The notes under the pieces are model-generated. The model was not told where the DNA came from, ran no database searches, and saw only the letters and a list, made by a program, of their open reading frames with translations. DNA of 64,000 nt, taken from CAXBNB01 sp040151475 (GTDB lineage Bacteria > Bacteroidota > Bacteroidia > Cytophagales > Cyclobacteriaceae). The position numbers and the translations under genes are program-made. Of the stretch, positions 40,274-49,021 are shown piece after piece; the stretch's first letter is position 1; every line of letters starts with the position of its first letter. The DNA is taken from positions 1 through 64,000 of the forward strand of contig NZ_JBDKWG010000150.1 of the NCBI RefSeq assembly GCF_040151475.1. Reading direction: 5' to 3'.

Positions 40274-42265
40274 ATGAACAAAATAAAAGAGATTAGAATC
40301 ATTTCATTGAAAAGAATTCCTATCCACAGCAAATCTATTTCGATACTAAGTGTTAGGCTTATTTTATTTTGCATACTTTTTTTGACCCATACAGGCCTTT
40401 ATGCACAGGAACCATCGGAAGAAATCAAGCAACTGAAAGCACTCAGCCTTGAGGAGCTTCTGGAAATAGAAGTTTTTTCCGTGTCGAAACGCTCTGAAAA
40501 ACTTGTAGAAAGTCCTTCAGCCATTCAGGTAGTGTCCGATGAAGATATTGAACGCTACGGAGCTACCAATATACCGGAAGCTTTATACCTGGCAGGCAAT
40601 CTCCAGGTAGCGCAAAGTGCATCAAGCTCATGGAAGATCAGCTCACGTGGTTTTAATACAGAAACAGCAAACAAGCTTCTGGTATTAATGGATGGGCGTT
40701 CGGTTTATACACCCTTATATGGAGGTGTTTTCTGGGAAAGGCAAGACTACCTGCTCGAAGATTTGGAACAGATCGAAGTGATCAGTGGCCCTGGAGGCAC
40801 TCTTTGGGGGGTCAACGCTGTAAACGGGGTTATAAATATCACTAGCAAAAGTGCGGAAGAAACCCAGGGGCTATATGTAGAGGGTAGTACTGGAAATGAA
40901 TTAAAAACCTCCGTAGGACTTAGGTATGGTGCTAAGATCGGGTCAAAAGTGTCCTATCGTGTATATGGAAAGTATGCCAACCGTGATGCTACGGTTTTCC
41001 CTGATAGCGTTGATAATACGGATGATTGGAAGATGGCTCAGGGAGGGTTCAGAGTAGATGCCGATCCGAACGAAACTACTCATGTAACTCTACAGGGAGA
41101 TCTTTATGATAATTACCTCAAAGAGGCAGAGGGCGACCCGGGAGTTGTTGGTGGGAATACCCTGGTGCGTTTTACAAAAACATTTTCAGACACTTCATCG
41201 ATGCGCATACAGAGCTATTATGACCGCACCGTACTCCGTATACCTACAGAACAAGGAACATTTATTGATGACTTGACTACTATGGATATTGAGTTCCAAC
41301 ATCGTTTCAAACCTGGTGTTAAGCATGACTTTGTTTGGGGACTTGGTTACCGCTTCACCCATGATGATGTGACAAATGTTATGGCATTGGGCTTTGAGCC
41401 TGAAGACCTAGATCAGAACCTCTATACTGTTTTTGCCCAAGATGAAATTCACTTGTTTAGGAACTTTTATTGGACAGTGGGTTCAAAACTAGAACACAAT
41501 GCCTATGTAGGTTTTGTTGTTGAACCCAGTACACGTATCCGTTGGAATATGAATGATCATAATGTGCTTTGGGCAGCAGTGTCACGGGCCGTTCGTGCAC
41601 CCTCGCGTACTGACCGGGATCTGAGACAGGATATAGCACCAGGGGTAACCTTACTTTCAGGTAATAGTGATTTTCGATCAGAAACAGTTGTTTCGTGGGA
41701 AGCTGGAATTCGAAATCAATTGGGTGATCGTGTCACCACTTCATTTTCCCTTTTTTACAACCAGTATGATGATATAAGAAGTGCAGTAACTCATCCTGAA
41801 ACTATTATTCCAATTACATTTGAAAATGGTGTGGAAGGGAAGACCTACGGGCTTGAATTTACTCTCAACTGCCAGATGACCTCTTGGTGGCAGGTATTTG
41901 CCAGTTATAACTTTCTGGAAGAGGATTTGAAAGTTGAGGAAGGTAAGGAAGATATTAACAATGCACGTAACGAGGTGGCCGATCCCCAAAATCAGTTTTC
42001 GATCCGCTCCTCTTTTCTTCTTCCTCACAGACTTAGCATAAATCCATCTTTTCGTTGGGTGGACGATCTGATAATCACTGAAGGTTCAGTGCCTTCTTAT
42101 TCCGAATTAAATGCAAAAATATCCTGGGAGGCAACTGACAATATTGCCATATCATTAGTCGGAAGAAATTTGTTAAATGACTATCATGTGGAATACGGTT
42201 TTGCCAATAGGGAAACTGTTGCCATTCAGAGAAGTATATACGGAAAAGCCATATTTAGATTTTAA
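40274..42265 (+). CDS. TonB-dependent outer-membrane receptor
   Basis: A 663-aa receptor from the ATG at 40274 (an in-frame TTG at 40259 is less likely). After a long signal region ending GLYAQEP comes LEELLEIEVFSVSKRSEK, a form often seen before the plug of ferric-siderophore or cobalamin-type receptors. The plug holds SRGFNTETANKLLVLMDGRS and ISGPGGTLWGVNAVNGVINI. The barrel ends with RSIYGKAIFRF. No carboxypeptidase-like domain is present, unlike the receptor at 10662. The gene lies exactly between two ends of a broken permease gene on the opposite strand. Substrate unknown. Confidence 0.88.
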   Translation: MNKIKEIRIISLKRIPIHSKSISILSVRLILFCILFLTHTGLYAQEPSEEIKQLKALSLEELLEIEVFSVSKRSEKLVESPSAIQVVSDEDIERYGATNIPEALYLAGNLQVAQSASSSWKISSRGFNTETANKLLVLMDGRSVYTPLYGGVFWERQDYLLEDLEQIEVISGPGGTLWGVNAVNGVINITSKSAEETQGLYVEGSTGNELKTSVGLRYGAKIGSKVSYRVYGKYANRDATVFPDSVDNTDDWKMAQGGFRVDADPNETTHVTLQGDLYDNYLKEAEGDPGVVGGNTLVRFTKTFSDTSSMRIQSYYDRTVLRIPTEQGTFIDDLTTMDIEFQHRFKPGVKHDFVWGLGYRFTHDDVTNVMALGFEPEDLDQNLYTVFAQDEIHLFRNFYWTVGSKLEHNAYVGFVVEPSTRIRWNMNDHNVLWAAVSRAVRAPSRTDRDLRQDIAPGVTLLSGNSDFRSETVVSWEAGIRNQLGDRVTTSFSLFYNQYDDIRSAVTHPETIIPITFENGVEGKTYGLEFTLNCQMTSWWQVFASYNFLEEDLKVEEGKEDINNARNEVADPQNQFSIRSSFLLPHRLSINPSFRWVDDLIITEGSVPSYSELNAKISWEATDNIAISLVGRNLLNDYHVEYGFANRETVAIQRSIYGKAIFRF

Positions 42266-42378
42266 AATGGATTCTCCATATCCCGTTCTATTTCCTCCAA
42301 ATAGTCCGTTTTCACAAAGCACCGTAGAAGCTTAAGTGACCACTTGGGTGGGATAATATGGTGGTATTTATTATTCAT
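42262..42378 (-). pseudogene. N-terminal remnant of a prefix-domain permease
   Basis: A 38-codon fragment that starts MNNKYHHIIPPKWSLKLLRC and continues FVKTDYLEEIERDMEN before an immediate stop. It matches the first 36 residues of the two intact permeases upstream (MNNN...PPKWPLKLLRFFVKKEY). Its ATG overlaps the stop of the 42371-44971 gene exactly as that gene's ATG overlaps the previous one, so it is the third member of the tandem array. Similarity ends within a few bases of the TonB receptor stop codon at 42265. Confidence 0.8.
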
Positions 42379-44971
42379 CTCTTAGTGAATCCACTGGATT
42401 AGACAGAGCAATTTTGACAGACTCCAAGCCGATGCTAAAAGCAGCAATAACAAAGGCAGATAGTCCGGCAAGTAATGGTATTGAAAATTCAAAATCAATT
42501 CGATTTACAAAATTGGCAAGGTATAATTCCGATGCATAATAAACCACTGGAATAGAAAATATGAAAGCTACCAATATCAAAAGGCAAAATCTTTTTGACA
42601 GAAGCAAGGATATCCCAGCCATTGAAGCACCAAGTACTTTTCTAATGCCCACCTCTTTTCTCCTGATCCTGATAGAAAAAGAAGCAATGCTGAATAAACC
42701 CAATGATGCTATGACAATAGCAATCAATGAAAACAATGTGGTAGTGGTAGCGATTCGCTCATGTGACTTGTACAGTTGGTCAAATTCATAGTTTACGAAA
42801 AAGTATTCCATCGGCTCATAAGCGTCCATTTCACTCCATCTCTTTTCCAAAAGTGCAATACCGCTATTTATATGATCAGGATGAAAGCGCACAATCAATT
42901 TATTGGAAACATGTTTGGAATAGAAATGTATCATTGGTTGAATGTCATTTTCGAGACTTTGGTAATGGTAGTCATCTACCACCCCAACTACTTTGAATTT
43001 TTCCGTTTCACTTCCACCAGCCAATAAAAACTTGTCATCCAAATCTACCCAACCATACTTTTCCATTGCTGTTCGATTGATAATGACAGCCGTTGAATCT
43101 GACACCAAATCAGGAGAAAAATTTCTTCCTTCTACTAATTTAATTTTTAAGGTCTCAAAATAATTGTGATCGACCGCTATTTGTCTGAGGCTAATGGTAG
43201 CTGTACCCGTTGGAAAAGACGGGCTGAATCCATTATAATTTTGCCAGTATTTACCCGGAAAACTCTGGGCTGAAGCAATAGATTCAATTGAAGACTCATG
43301 TAAAAGTTCCTGTTTTAAGATTTCAAGTCTTGATCCTGCTTTTTTCGAATCTTTGAACAAATCCGAATGACTCTCAATGGCTATCACGTTGTTTCCATCA
43401 AAATTCAAATCTTTTGTTTTCATGTAGTCTATCTGTTTCCATATAACCAGTGTTGCCGCTATCAACAGAATTGAAAAAGCAAATTGCACTACAATCAGAC
43501 TGTTTTGAAAATATTGACCTATGCCTCCTGTCTTCAATTTGCCCTTTAAAGAATCAACCACTTTGAGTCTGGAAATAACTAATGCCGGATAAAAGCCAGA
43601 GGCTATCCCTACAATACACCCTATCGTCAAAAGAGAGAGAATCAAACCGTTGTTTTGAATCGCAATAGTTGCAATATCCATATCAAAATAAGTATTGACC
43701 CAGGGTACAGAAAAGATGATAATTCCCAAACCAAAAATCAAGGCAAGCAAACTAATCAAGGTCGATTCAGTCAAAAACTGTCCAACCAATTGCGATTTGC
43801 TGGAACCCATTACTTTTCTTACGCCTATCTCTTTGGCTCTGCCTATCGACTGAGCAGTCGATAAATTCATGAAATTGATACAGGAAATGATCAAAATAAT
43901 GAATGCCACCAAGGTAAGTATAGAAAGGGTTTTGTCCTTTTGAGTGTACCTTTTATGCTCATCTTTTAAAGGTAACAAAACAATATCAAGTGCTGATTGA
44001 CGATCTTCCAGATAATATTTTTCTTTAAAATCAACCAATTTTTCCTCAAACTCTTTTGGATTTGTACCATCCTGAAGCCTTATATAAGCAACCATAAATG
44101 TATTGTACCAATTGCCACCATTCTCAAAACTCAACCAATCGGGGGCATTGAGCCAGGGAATCAGAATTTCAAATTGAATAGTAGAGTTTTTCGGTGGATC
44201 TTCCAAAACAGCTCCGACCGTGAAATGGGATTTCTCGCTGGTTGACGTTACCACCTTTCCAATGGAATTTTCATTCCCAAAGAATTTCCTTGAAGCCGAT
44301 AATGTGACTGCTACACTATTTGGAGTAGAAAGTGTCTGCTCCAAATTCCCATAAACCTCTTTAAACCTAAAAGTATGGGCAAACCCAGAATCCACTATAT
44401 GAACAGCAGTCTTAAAATAATTTTCACCACATTGGACAATATCTTCTGAATCAAAAAATCTGGTACCAGCCGCTATCTCAGGGTACTCCTCCAACATCGC
44501 TGGTAAGGTAGGTGACGTAATGTTATCGCTTATCCCACTGCCTTTCCAGTTATCCGCCAAACGATATGTGTTTTCATATTGAAAGTTATCAAAAGAATGC
44601 TCGTAATTGATAATCATCAAAAGAAGAAAGGTTGAAGCGATTCCAACTGACAGCCCAAATATGTTAATGGATGAATAGCTTTTGTACTTTACCATATTCC
44701 TCCAACCTATTTTCAGGTTGGTTTTCAACATACCAAATTGATTCATTCGATAGCTTCCTCCTATATTTTTCATAATGATTGGCCTTAATAATTTCAACAA
44801 TTCCCAAGTGTAAAGCCGTTTGGCTTTCTTTTCAGAATAGCTTTCCAGATTCTCTTGAAAAACTTCTTCCATATCTCCCTCCACTTCTTCCAGGTATTCT
44901 TTTTTCACAAAGAATCGAAGAAGCTTTAGTGGCCATTTGGGTGGGGTGATATTAGTTGGATTGTTATTCAT
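42371..44971 (-). CDS. FtsX-like ABC permease with N-terminal prefix domain (array copy 2)
   Basis: An 866-aa permease. Residues 1-75 form a helical prefix domain (PPKWPLKLLRFFVKKEYLEE) found on PadR-linked permeases of Bacteroidota. After it come two MacB_PCD/FtsX units, with loops GRAKEIGVRKVMGSSKSQL and RRKEVGIRKVLGASMAG, and the end NPVDSLRDE. Its ATG overlaps the upstream permease stop by eight bases (ATGAATAA). It belongs to the operon PadR - permease - permease - broken permease. The ABC ATPase is not in the window. Confidence 0.86.
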   Translation of the reverse strand: MNNNPTNITPPKWPLKLLRFFVKKEYLEEVEGDMEEVFQENLESYSEKKAKRLYTWELLKLLRPIIMKNIGGSYRMNQFGMLKTNLKIGWRNMVKYKSYSSINIFGLSVGIASTFLLLMIINYEHSFDNFQYENTYRLADNWKGSGISDNITSPTLPAMLEEYPEIAAGTRFFDSEDIVQCGENYFKTAVHIVDSGFAHTFRFKEVYGNLEQTLSTPNSVAVTLSASRKFFGNENSIGKVVTSTSEKSHFTVGAVLEDPPKNSTIQFEILIPWLNAPDWLSFENGGNWYNTFMVAYIRLQDGTNPKEFEEKLVDFKEKYYLEDRQSALDIVLLPLKDEHKRYTQKDKTLSILTLVAFIILIISCINFMNLSTAQSIGRAKEIGVRKVMGSSKSQLVGQFLTESTLISLLALIFGLGIIIFSVPWVNTYFDMDIATIAIQNNGLILSLLTIGCIVGIASGFYPALVISRLKVVDSLKGKLKTGGIGQYFQNSLIVVQFAFSILLIAATLVIWKQIDYMKTKDLNFDGNNVIAIESHSDLFKDSKKAGSRLEILKQELLHESSIESIASAQSFPGKYWQNYNGFSPSFPTGTATISLRQIAVDHNYFETLKIKLVEGRNFSPDLVSDSTAVIINRTAMEKYGWVDLDDKFLLAGGSETEKFKVVGVVDDYHYQSLENDIQPMIHFYSKHVSNKLIVRFHPDHINSGIALLEKRWSEMDAYEPMEYFFVNYEFDQLYKSHERIATTTTLFSLIAIVIASLGLFSIASFSIRIRRKEVGIRKVLGASMAGISLLLSKRFCLLILVAFIFSIPVVYYASELYLANFVNRIDFEFSIPLLAGLSAFVIAAFSIGLESVKIALSNPVDSLRDE

Positions 44972-47597
44972 CTTTCAGATTTACTGTAGGGTTTATACGA
45001 GATGCCTGAAAAGTCTGTGATCCGATCATTAATACGGCAATAGTGAGTACCCCTAAGAATCCCACAAGTAATTCGGTAATGCCAACTGGTTCATGATATG
45101 GAAAGTTGATCAATATTACTTTATCGAAAAGCAAGTAGGTAAGAGGAAGAGCAATTGCAGCAGCCAAGGTGAAGATCAACAAAAAACTTCTACTTAATAA
45201 GTATATCAAGCTCCCTTCGCTAGCTCCTAACACTTTTCGTATGCTAATTTCTTTCAGACGGCTTTCAGTAGCAAACACCACCATTCCAAGCAATCCTAAA
45301 GAGGATATACAAATTGTCAAGAATGACAAAAATCCGATTACTTTGAGTATCATGGAGAAATGGCTGTAGGATCGTTTGATTTGATCGTCGTAAAACATAG
45401 CATTTAGGGGGTGAGTTGGGTCAATTTCTTCCCAGACATTTTGGAAACTGACCATAGTTTCCTCCGACTCTTGAGTTGTTATTTTTACATTGAGGTAGCC
45501 CTGTGGATTTGAAGAGTGACGCATAATGAATGGTTTGATCTTACTGGTCAAATTCTGATAGTGAAAATCTTTCACTACACCAGCAATCACTAAATTTTTA
45601 CCATCGATGCTTACAATTTCGCCGACTGCCTGAAAAGGATCACCATTCCCTATATTTAATTCCCTTATTACCTGCTCGTTTACAATCACTTTGCTTTCTT
45701 CAGATCCATGAGGCTTATAACTAAAATTTTCACCTGATAAAAACAGATACCGATGTAAAGACAAATAGTTCTCATCCACAAAATTTTGATAAAAGCTGCT
45801 AGAGTCACCTTTGTACTTCACATTGCCACCTCCGTACACACTACCTAAACTGGTGATCAGCTGTGATTGTGAGATTTCGATCACTTCTGGCAGTCCCAAC
45901 AATTTTTGTTTTAACAGATTGGCATTATTGCCCTGCAAGCTAATATTTACAATGCTTTCGGTTTTAAATCCTAGGTCATGGGTGAGAATACTCTTGTATT
46001 GTTTATATCCAAGAACTGTAGTAGTGATGAATAAAAGGGAAAAGACATACTGGATAGCTATGAGCGATTTTCTTATGTTCACATGTTTGAATAGCTGAAA
46101 TGATGACATTCCTTTTACCACTTGTAGTGCCTTGATTTTAGAAAATAAAAGAGCAGGAAAGAAGCCCGCAATAACTCCGATGGTAATAGCCAAGCCAATA
46201 AAATATAGAATTACTTCTAGAGACAAATTCAAAGAAGTCAATTTAGAGATATAGGGATGAATGTTAACAAACTGATCTTTAAGTGCAAGAAATATGATAA
46301 ATGAAAAAGCTAACGCCAGCACTGATACCAATATAGACTCAGTAATAAATTGACCTGCTATCTGTCCTCTTTCAGCACCAACGACTTTTCGAATGCCCAC
46401 TTCCCGGGCGCGTTTCATAGCCCTGGCTATGGATAAATTTGTGTAATTGAAACAAGCTGATATGATTACAATTACCACCAGTATTATCAAAACCAACAAA
46501 GCGATGGGATCCATAGATGAGCCAATTTGATTAGGAAGAAATCCGCCTGTGGAAATGTCAGTCAATGGCTGAGGTGACAACATGATTTCTTTGTTTTCAA
46601 GATTAAGATTGACATTCTGTTCTTGACAGAGCCTATCTAAATTAGCCTGAAAAGATTGGAGGTCGTGACCTTCAGAAAGAACGGCATAAGTATAGTTCAT
46701 ATAAAAATTTTCCCAGTCCAGAAATCCACCATTTGTGTCCGGTTTGTATAATTCCACTGTGGAAAACGAGACTAGTGCTTCAAATTGAAAATGTGTAAAT
46801 TTTGGCAAATTCCGTAGTAAGCCAGTCACTGTATAATTCAAGGTATCGAAACGTACTGATTCTCCTACAACATTGGTTTTACCAAAAAGCTTTAGGGCTG
46901 TACTTTCCGTTAAAACAAGGGAATATGGATCACGAAGGGCTGACGCTGGATTCCCTTCAATAAGATCGAAGGAAAAAACGTCCAGAAAAGAATTGTCTGC
47001 ATAAAGCCCACTAAGTAGTATTTTACTATCACCCACTTTCGCATCCGCACCAAATCCCCGACGTAGAAAAGTGATTTTTTCAACACCGGGAATTGTTTCT
47101 CTGATTTCGTAACCTGCTTTGACAGAAGTTGTTGCAACTGTCATTGACGAACCATTCCTGCGCTGACCAATGGTTGTAATTCGATAAATCCGGTCTTTTT
47201 TAGCATGAAAATCATCGAATGATTTGAGATCAGAAATGAAAGCTATAATTAGCAAGCCGACGGACATGCTCACTGCTAGACCTATTATATTGATAGCTGT
47301 GAATAGTTTATTTCGAGCCATGCTACGGTACGATACTTTAAAATAACTTTTCAACATACCAAATTGGTTTAATCTGACTGTCCCTTCCATATTTTTGATT
47401 AGAATTGGTTTAAGTAATCTGAGTGTCTCCCGGACATAAAGCCTTCTGGCTTTCTTTTCAGAATGTCTTTCCAAATTCTCCTGAAAAACTTCTTCCATAT
47501 CTCCCTCCACTTCTTCCAGGTATTCTTTTTTCACAAAGAATCGAAGAAGCTTTAGTGGCCATTTGGGTGGGGTGATATGGTGAGAGTTGTTATTCAT
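44964..47597 (-). CDS. FtsX-like ABC permease with N-terminal prefix domain (array copy 1)
   Basis: An 877-aa permease with the same prefix domain, then two FtsX units (loops RAREVGIRKVVGAERGQI and RLKEISIRKVLGASEGSL) and the end NPTVNLKDE. Its ATG overlaps the stop of the PadR gene (ATGA at 47594-47597). Codons for the prefix domain include a 97-base block identical to copy 2, although the remaining protein is quite different. Likely works with an unlinked ATPase under PadR control. Confidence 0.87.
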   Translation of the reverse strand: MNNNSHHITPPKWPLKLLRFFVKKEYLEEVEGDMEEVFQENLERHSEKKARRLYVRETLRLLKPILIKNMEGTVRLNQFGMLKSYFKVSYRSMARNKLFTAINIIGLAVSMSVGLLIIAFISDLKSFDDFHAKKDRIYRITTIGQRRNGSSMTVATTSVKAGYEIRETIPGVEKITFLRRGFGADAKVGDSKILLSGLYADNSFLDVFSFDLIEGNPASALRDPYSLVLTESTALKLFGKTNVVGESVRFDTLNYTVTGLLRNLPKFTHFQFEALVSFSTVELYKPDTNGGFLDWENFYMNYTYAVLSEGHDLQSFQANLDRLCQEQNVNLNLENKEIMLSPQPLTDISTGGFLPNQIGSSMDPIALLVLIILVVIVIISACFNYTNLSIARAMKRAREVGIRKVVGAERGQIAGQFITESILVSVLALAFSFIIFLALKDQFVNIHPYISKLTSLNLSLEVILYFIGLAITIGVIAGFFPALLFSKIKALQVVKGMSSFQLFKHVNIRKSLIAIQYVFSLLFITTTVLGYKQYKSILTHDLGFKTESIVNISLQGNNANLLKQKLLGLPEVIEISQSQLITSLGSVYGGGNVKYKGDSSSFYQNFVDENYLSLHRYLFLSGENFSYKPHGSEESKVIVNEQVIRELNIGNGDPFQAVGEIVSIDGKNLVIAGVVKDFHYQNLTSKIKPFIMRHSSNPQGYLNVKITTQESEETMVSFQNVWEEIDPTHPLNAMFYDDQIKRSYSHFSMILKVIGFLSFLTICISSLGLLGMVVFATESRLKEISIRKVLGASEGSLIYLLSRSFLLIFTLAAAIALPLTYLLFDKVILINFPYHEPVGITELLVGFLGVLTIAVLMIGSQTFQASRINPTVNLKDE

Positions 47598-47932
47598 ATT
47601 GTTTTAAGATCTGATGCCAACCTGGGAAGAGACTCCCAAAGTCCAGCCCTTACTTCTTTCATCTCAGACAATACTCTATGTGCATAAGGAGTTGTTGAGT
47701 ATATTCTTTTGCGTTTTCCCCCTCTTTTTTGAGTAGCTTCTCCAAATTCGGATGTCAGGAAGCCTTTTTGTTCCATTCGTTTTAATGCAGATTGGATTGA
47801 ACCTACACTCAGTTTTTCATTGAGCCGCTGTTCGAGCTCTCTTTTGATTTCAACACCATAGGCCTCTTCTTGCAATACGGCCACCGTTAGCAATACAAGC
47901 TCTTCAAATTCACCCAGTTTTGTTTTCTTCAT
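47594..47932 (-). CDS. PadR-family transcriptional regulator
   Basis: A 112-aa winged-helix repressor. I placed the start at 47932 (MKKTKLGEFEELVLLTVAVL); the open frame extends upstream into the operator region, but those residues are not PadR-like. Motifs are EAYGVEIKRELEQRL, SVGSIQSALKRMEQKGFL and the wing with KRGGKRKRIYS. It is coupled to the permease downstream. Two direct repeats of a 17-mer lie immediately upstream and are its likely operators. Confidence 0.9.
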   Translation of the reverse strand: MKKTKLGEFEELVLLTVAVLQEEAYGVEIKRELEQRLNEKLSVGSIQSALKRMEQKGFLTSEFGEATQKRGGKRKRIYSTTPYAHRVLSEMKEVRAGLWESLPRLASDLKTI

Positions 47933-47940
47933 TTTATATA

Positions 47941-48002
47941 TTATTCGTAATTGCAGTAAATATATATAAATTATTTTATTCGCAATTGCAGTTTTAATAA
48001 AA
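47941..48002. promoter_or_regulatory. Direct-repeat operator region of PadR gene 1
   Basis: TTATTCGTAATTGCAGT (47941-47957) and TTATTCGCAATTGCAGT (47976-47992) are direct repeats 35 bases apart, one base different. The second is followed by TTTAATAAAA. The stretch CGCAATTGCAGTTTTAATAA (47981-48000) corresponds to CCTAATCGTAGTTTTAATAA ahead of the second PadR gene. It lies between the divergent PadR and Xre antitoxin genes and may serve both. Confidence 0.6.
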
Positions 48003-48043
48003 AAGGTAAAATTACTTTTTATTAAAGGTAAAAATATATACAT

Positions 48044-48478
48044 TTGAGTGTGGCTAAAAATGAAAAACCATATCATATCCCGGAAAACATTCCGCAGAAT
48101 GTTTCAGAGCCAGAATTGCTCTATGCAGTGATGCAAAACAATATCACTTCCGAATATCTTACAGACCTAAAAGAAGTATCGGGTTTGAAAGATGAAACCC
48201 TTTCAGGTTCACTGAATATGAACATTAAAACCTTCAGAAGCTATAAAATGACTCCCCTTCCCATGAAACCACACTTACAGGAGCATGTATTCGCCATGTT
48301 GTCTCTGTACAGGCATGGCATCCATGTATTTGGTTCTTATCAAATATTCAACGAATGGTTAGAAAAGGTCAATTACTTCTTTGACAATGACAAACCTCTC
48401 AATTTTTTAACCACTATAAGTGGGATCAAGTATATTGACAACAGGCTCACTGCCATCCAATATGGTGACAATGTATGA
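48044..48478 (+). CDS. Xre/ParS-type antitoxin of a RES toxin
   Basis: A 144-aa antitoxin of the Xre-MbcA-ParS group. The helical N-terminal part includes an HTH-like segment (ETLSGSLNMNIKTFRSYKM) and the C-terminus is the toxin-binding domain (IFNEWLEKVNYFFDNDKPLN). The start appears to be TTG at 48044 or GTG at 48050; no suitable ATG exists. The stop overlaps the toxin ATG (ATGA, 48475-48478), as expected for a coupled pair. It should repress its own promoter, located in the region shared with PadR. Confidence 0.83.
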   Translation: MSVAKNEKPYHIPENIPQNVSEPELLYAVMQNNITSEYLTDLKEVSGLKDETLSGSLNMNIKTFRSYKMTPLPMKPHLQEHVFAMLSLYRHGIHVFGSYQIFNEWLEKVNYFFDNDKPLNFLTTISGIKYIDNRLTAIQYGDNV

Positions 48479-48930
48479 CGGTCTATCGTTTGACCCATGC
48501 AGAATATGCGGATAACCTTAAAGCTTCCGGGGTTTCCAACAGGTGGAACAGGGCAGAACAATATGTAATTTATACTTCTGGCAGTATTTCACTCTGTGCT
48601 CTGGAACTCCTTGCTCATACAAATGGAATACGACCAAAAGGAACTTTTAAAGTGATGCATATTGATATTCCCACCTCTATCAATATAGCTACTATCGCAT
48701 CAGAGAAACTTCCCTTAAACTGGCATCTATTGGCATCATATCCTATCACCCAAAAGCTCGGAAGTGATTGGTATGAAGAAATGAACAGTCTGATGATGAA
48801 AATCCCATCTGCGATCATACCATCAGAATCCAACTATATTGTGAATGTCAAACACCCTGCCTTCAACGAAAAAATACGATTGGTCAAAGTAGAAGACTTT
48901 TTTTGGGATCATCGGTTTCCAACTGACTAA
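48475..48930 (+). CDS. RES-domain toxin
   Basis: A 151-aa toxin that depletes NAD+ when released from its Xre antitoxin (established for RES toxins such as those of Photorhabdus, Pseudomonas putida and MbcT of M. tuberculosis). Conserved residues visible are R5 in VYRLT, Y33 in YTSGSISLCALE with E44, and the S116/S118 region of IIPSESNYIVN. Length is normal. It sits between the two PadR-permease clusters and reads opposite to them. Confidence 0.9.
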   Translation: MTVYRLTHAEYADNLKASGVSNRWNRAEQYVIYTSGSISLCALELLAHTNGIRPKGTFKVMHIDIPTSINIATIASEKLPLNWHLLASYPITQKLGSDWYEEMNSLMMKIPSAIIPSESNYIVNVKHPAFNEKIRLVKVEDFFWDHRFPTD

Positions 48931-49021
48931 TTTGATGGATGCTCGAATTCTATTGCATTAATATGCTTTTCTTCATTCATTAGATCTGGATGCAGAATAA
49001 GCATAAGAGCAGAGTAGGAAT

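Noticed and set aside
47933..48076. N-terminal extension of the first PadR protein
   Set aside because: The extension is a hydrophobic translation of an AT-rich operator region; the second PadR protein begins at the same residue as the ATG at 47932.
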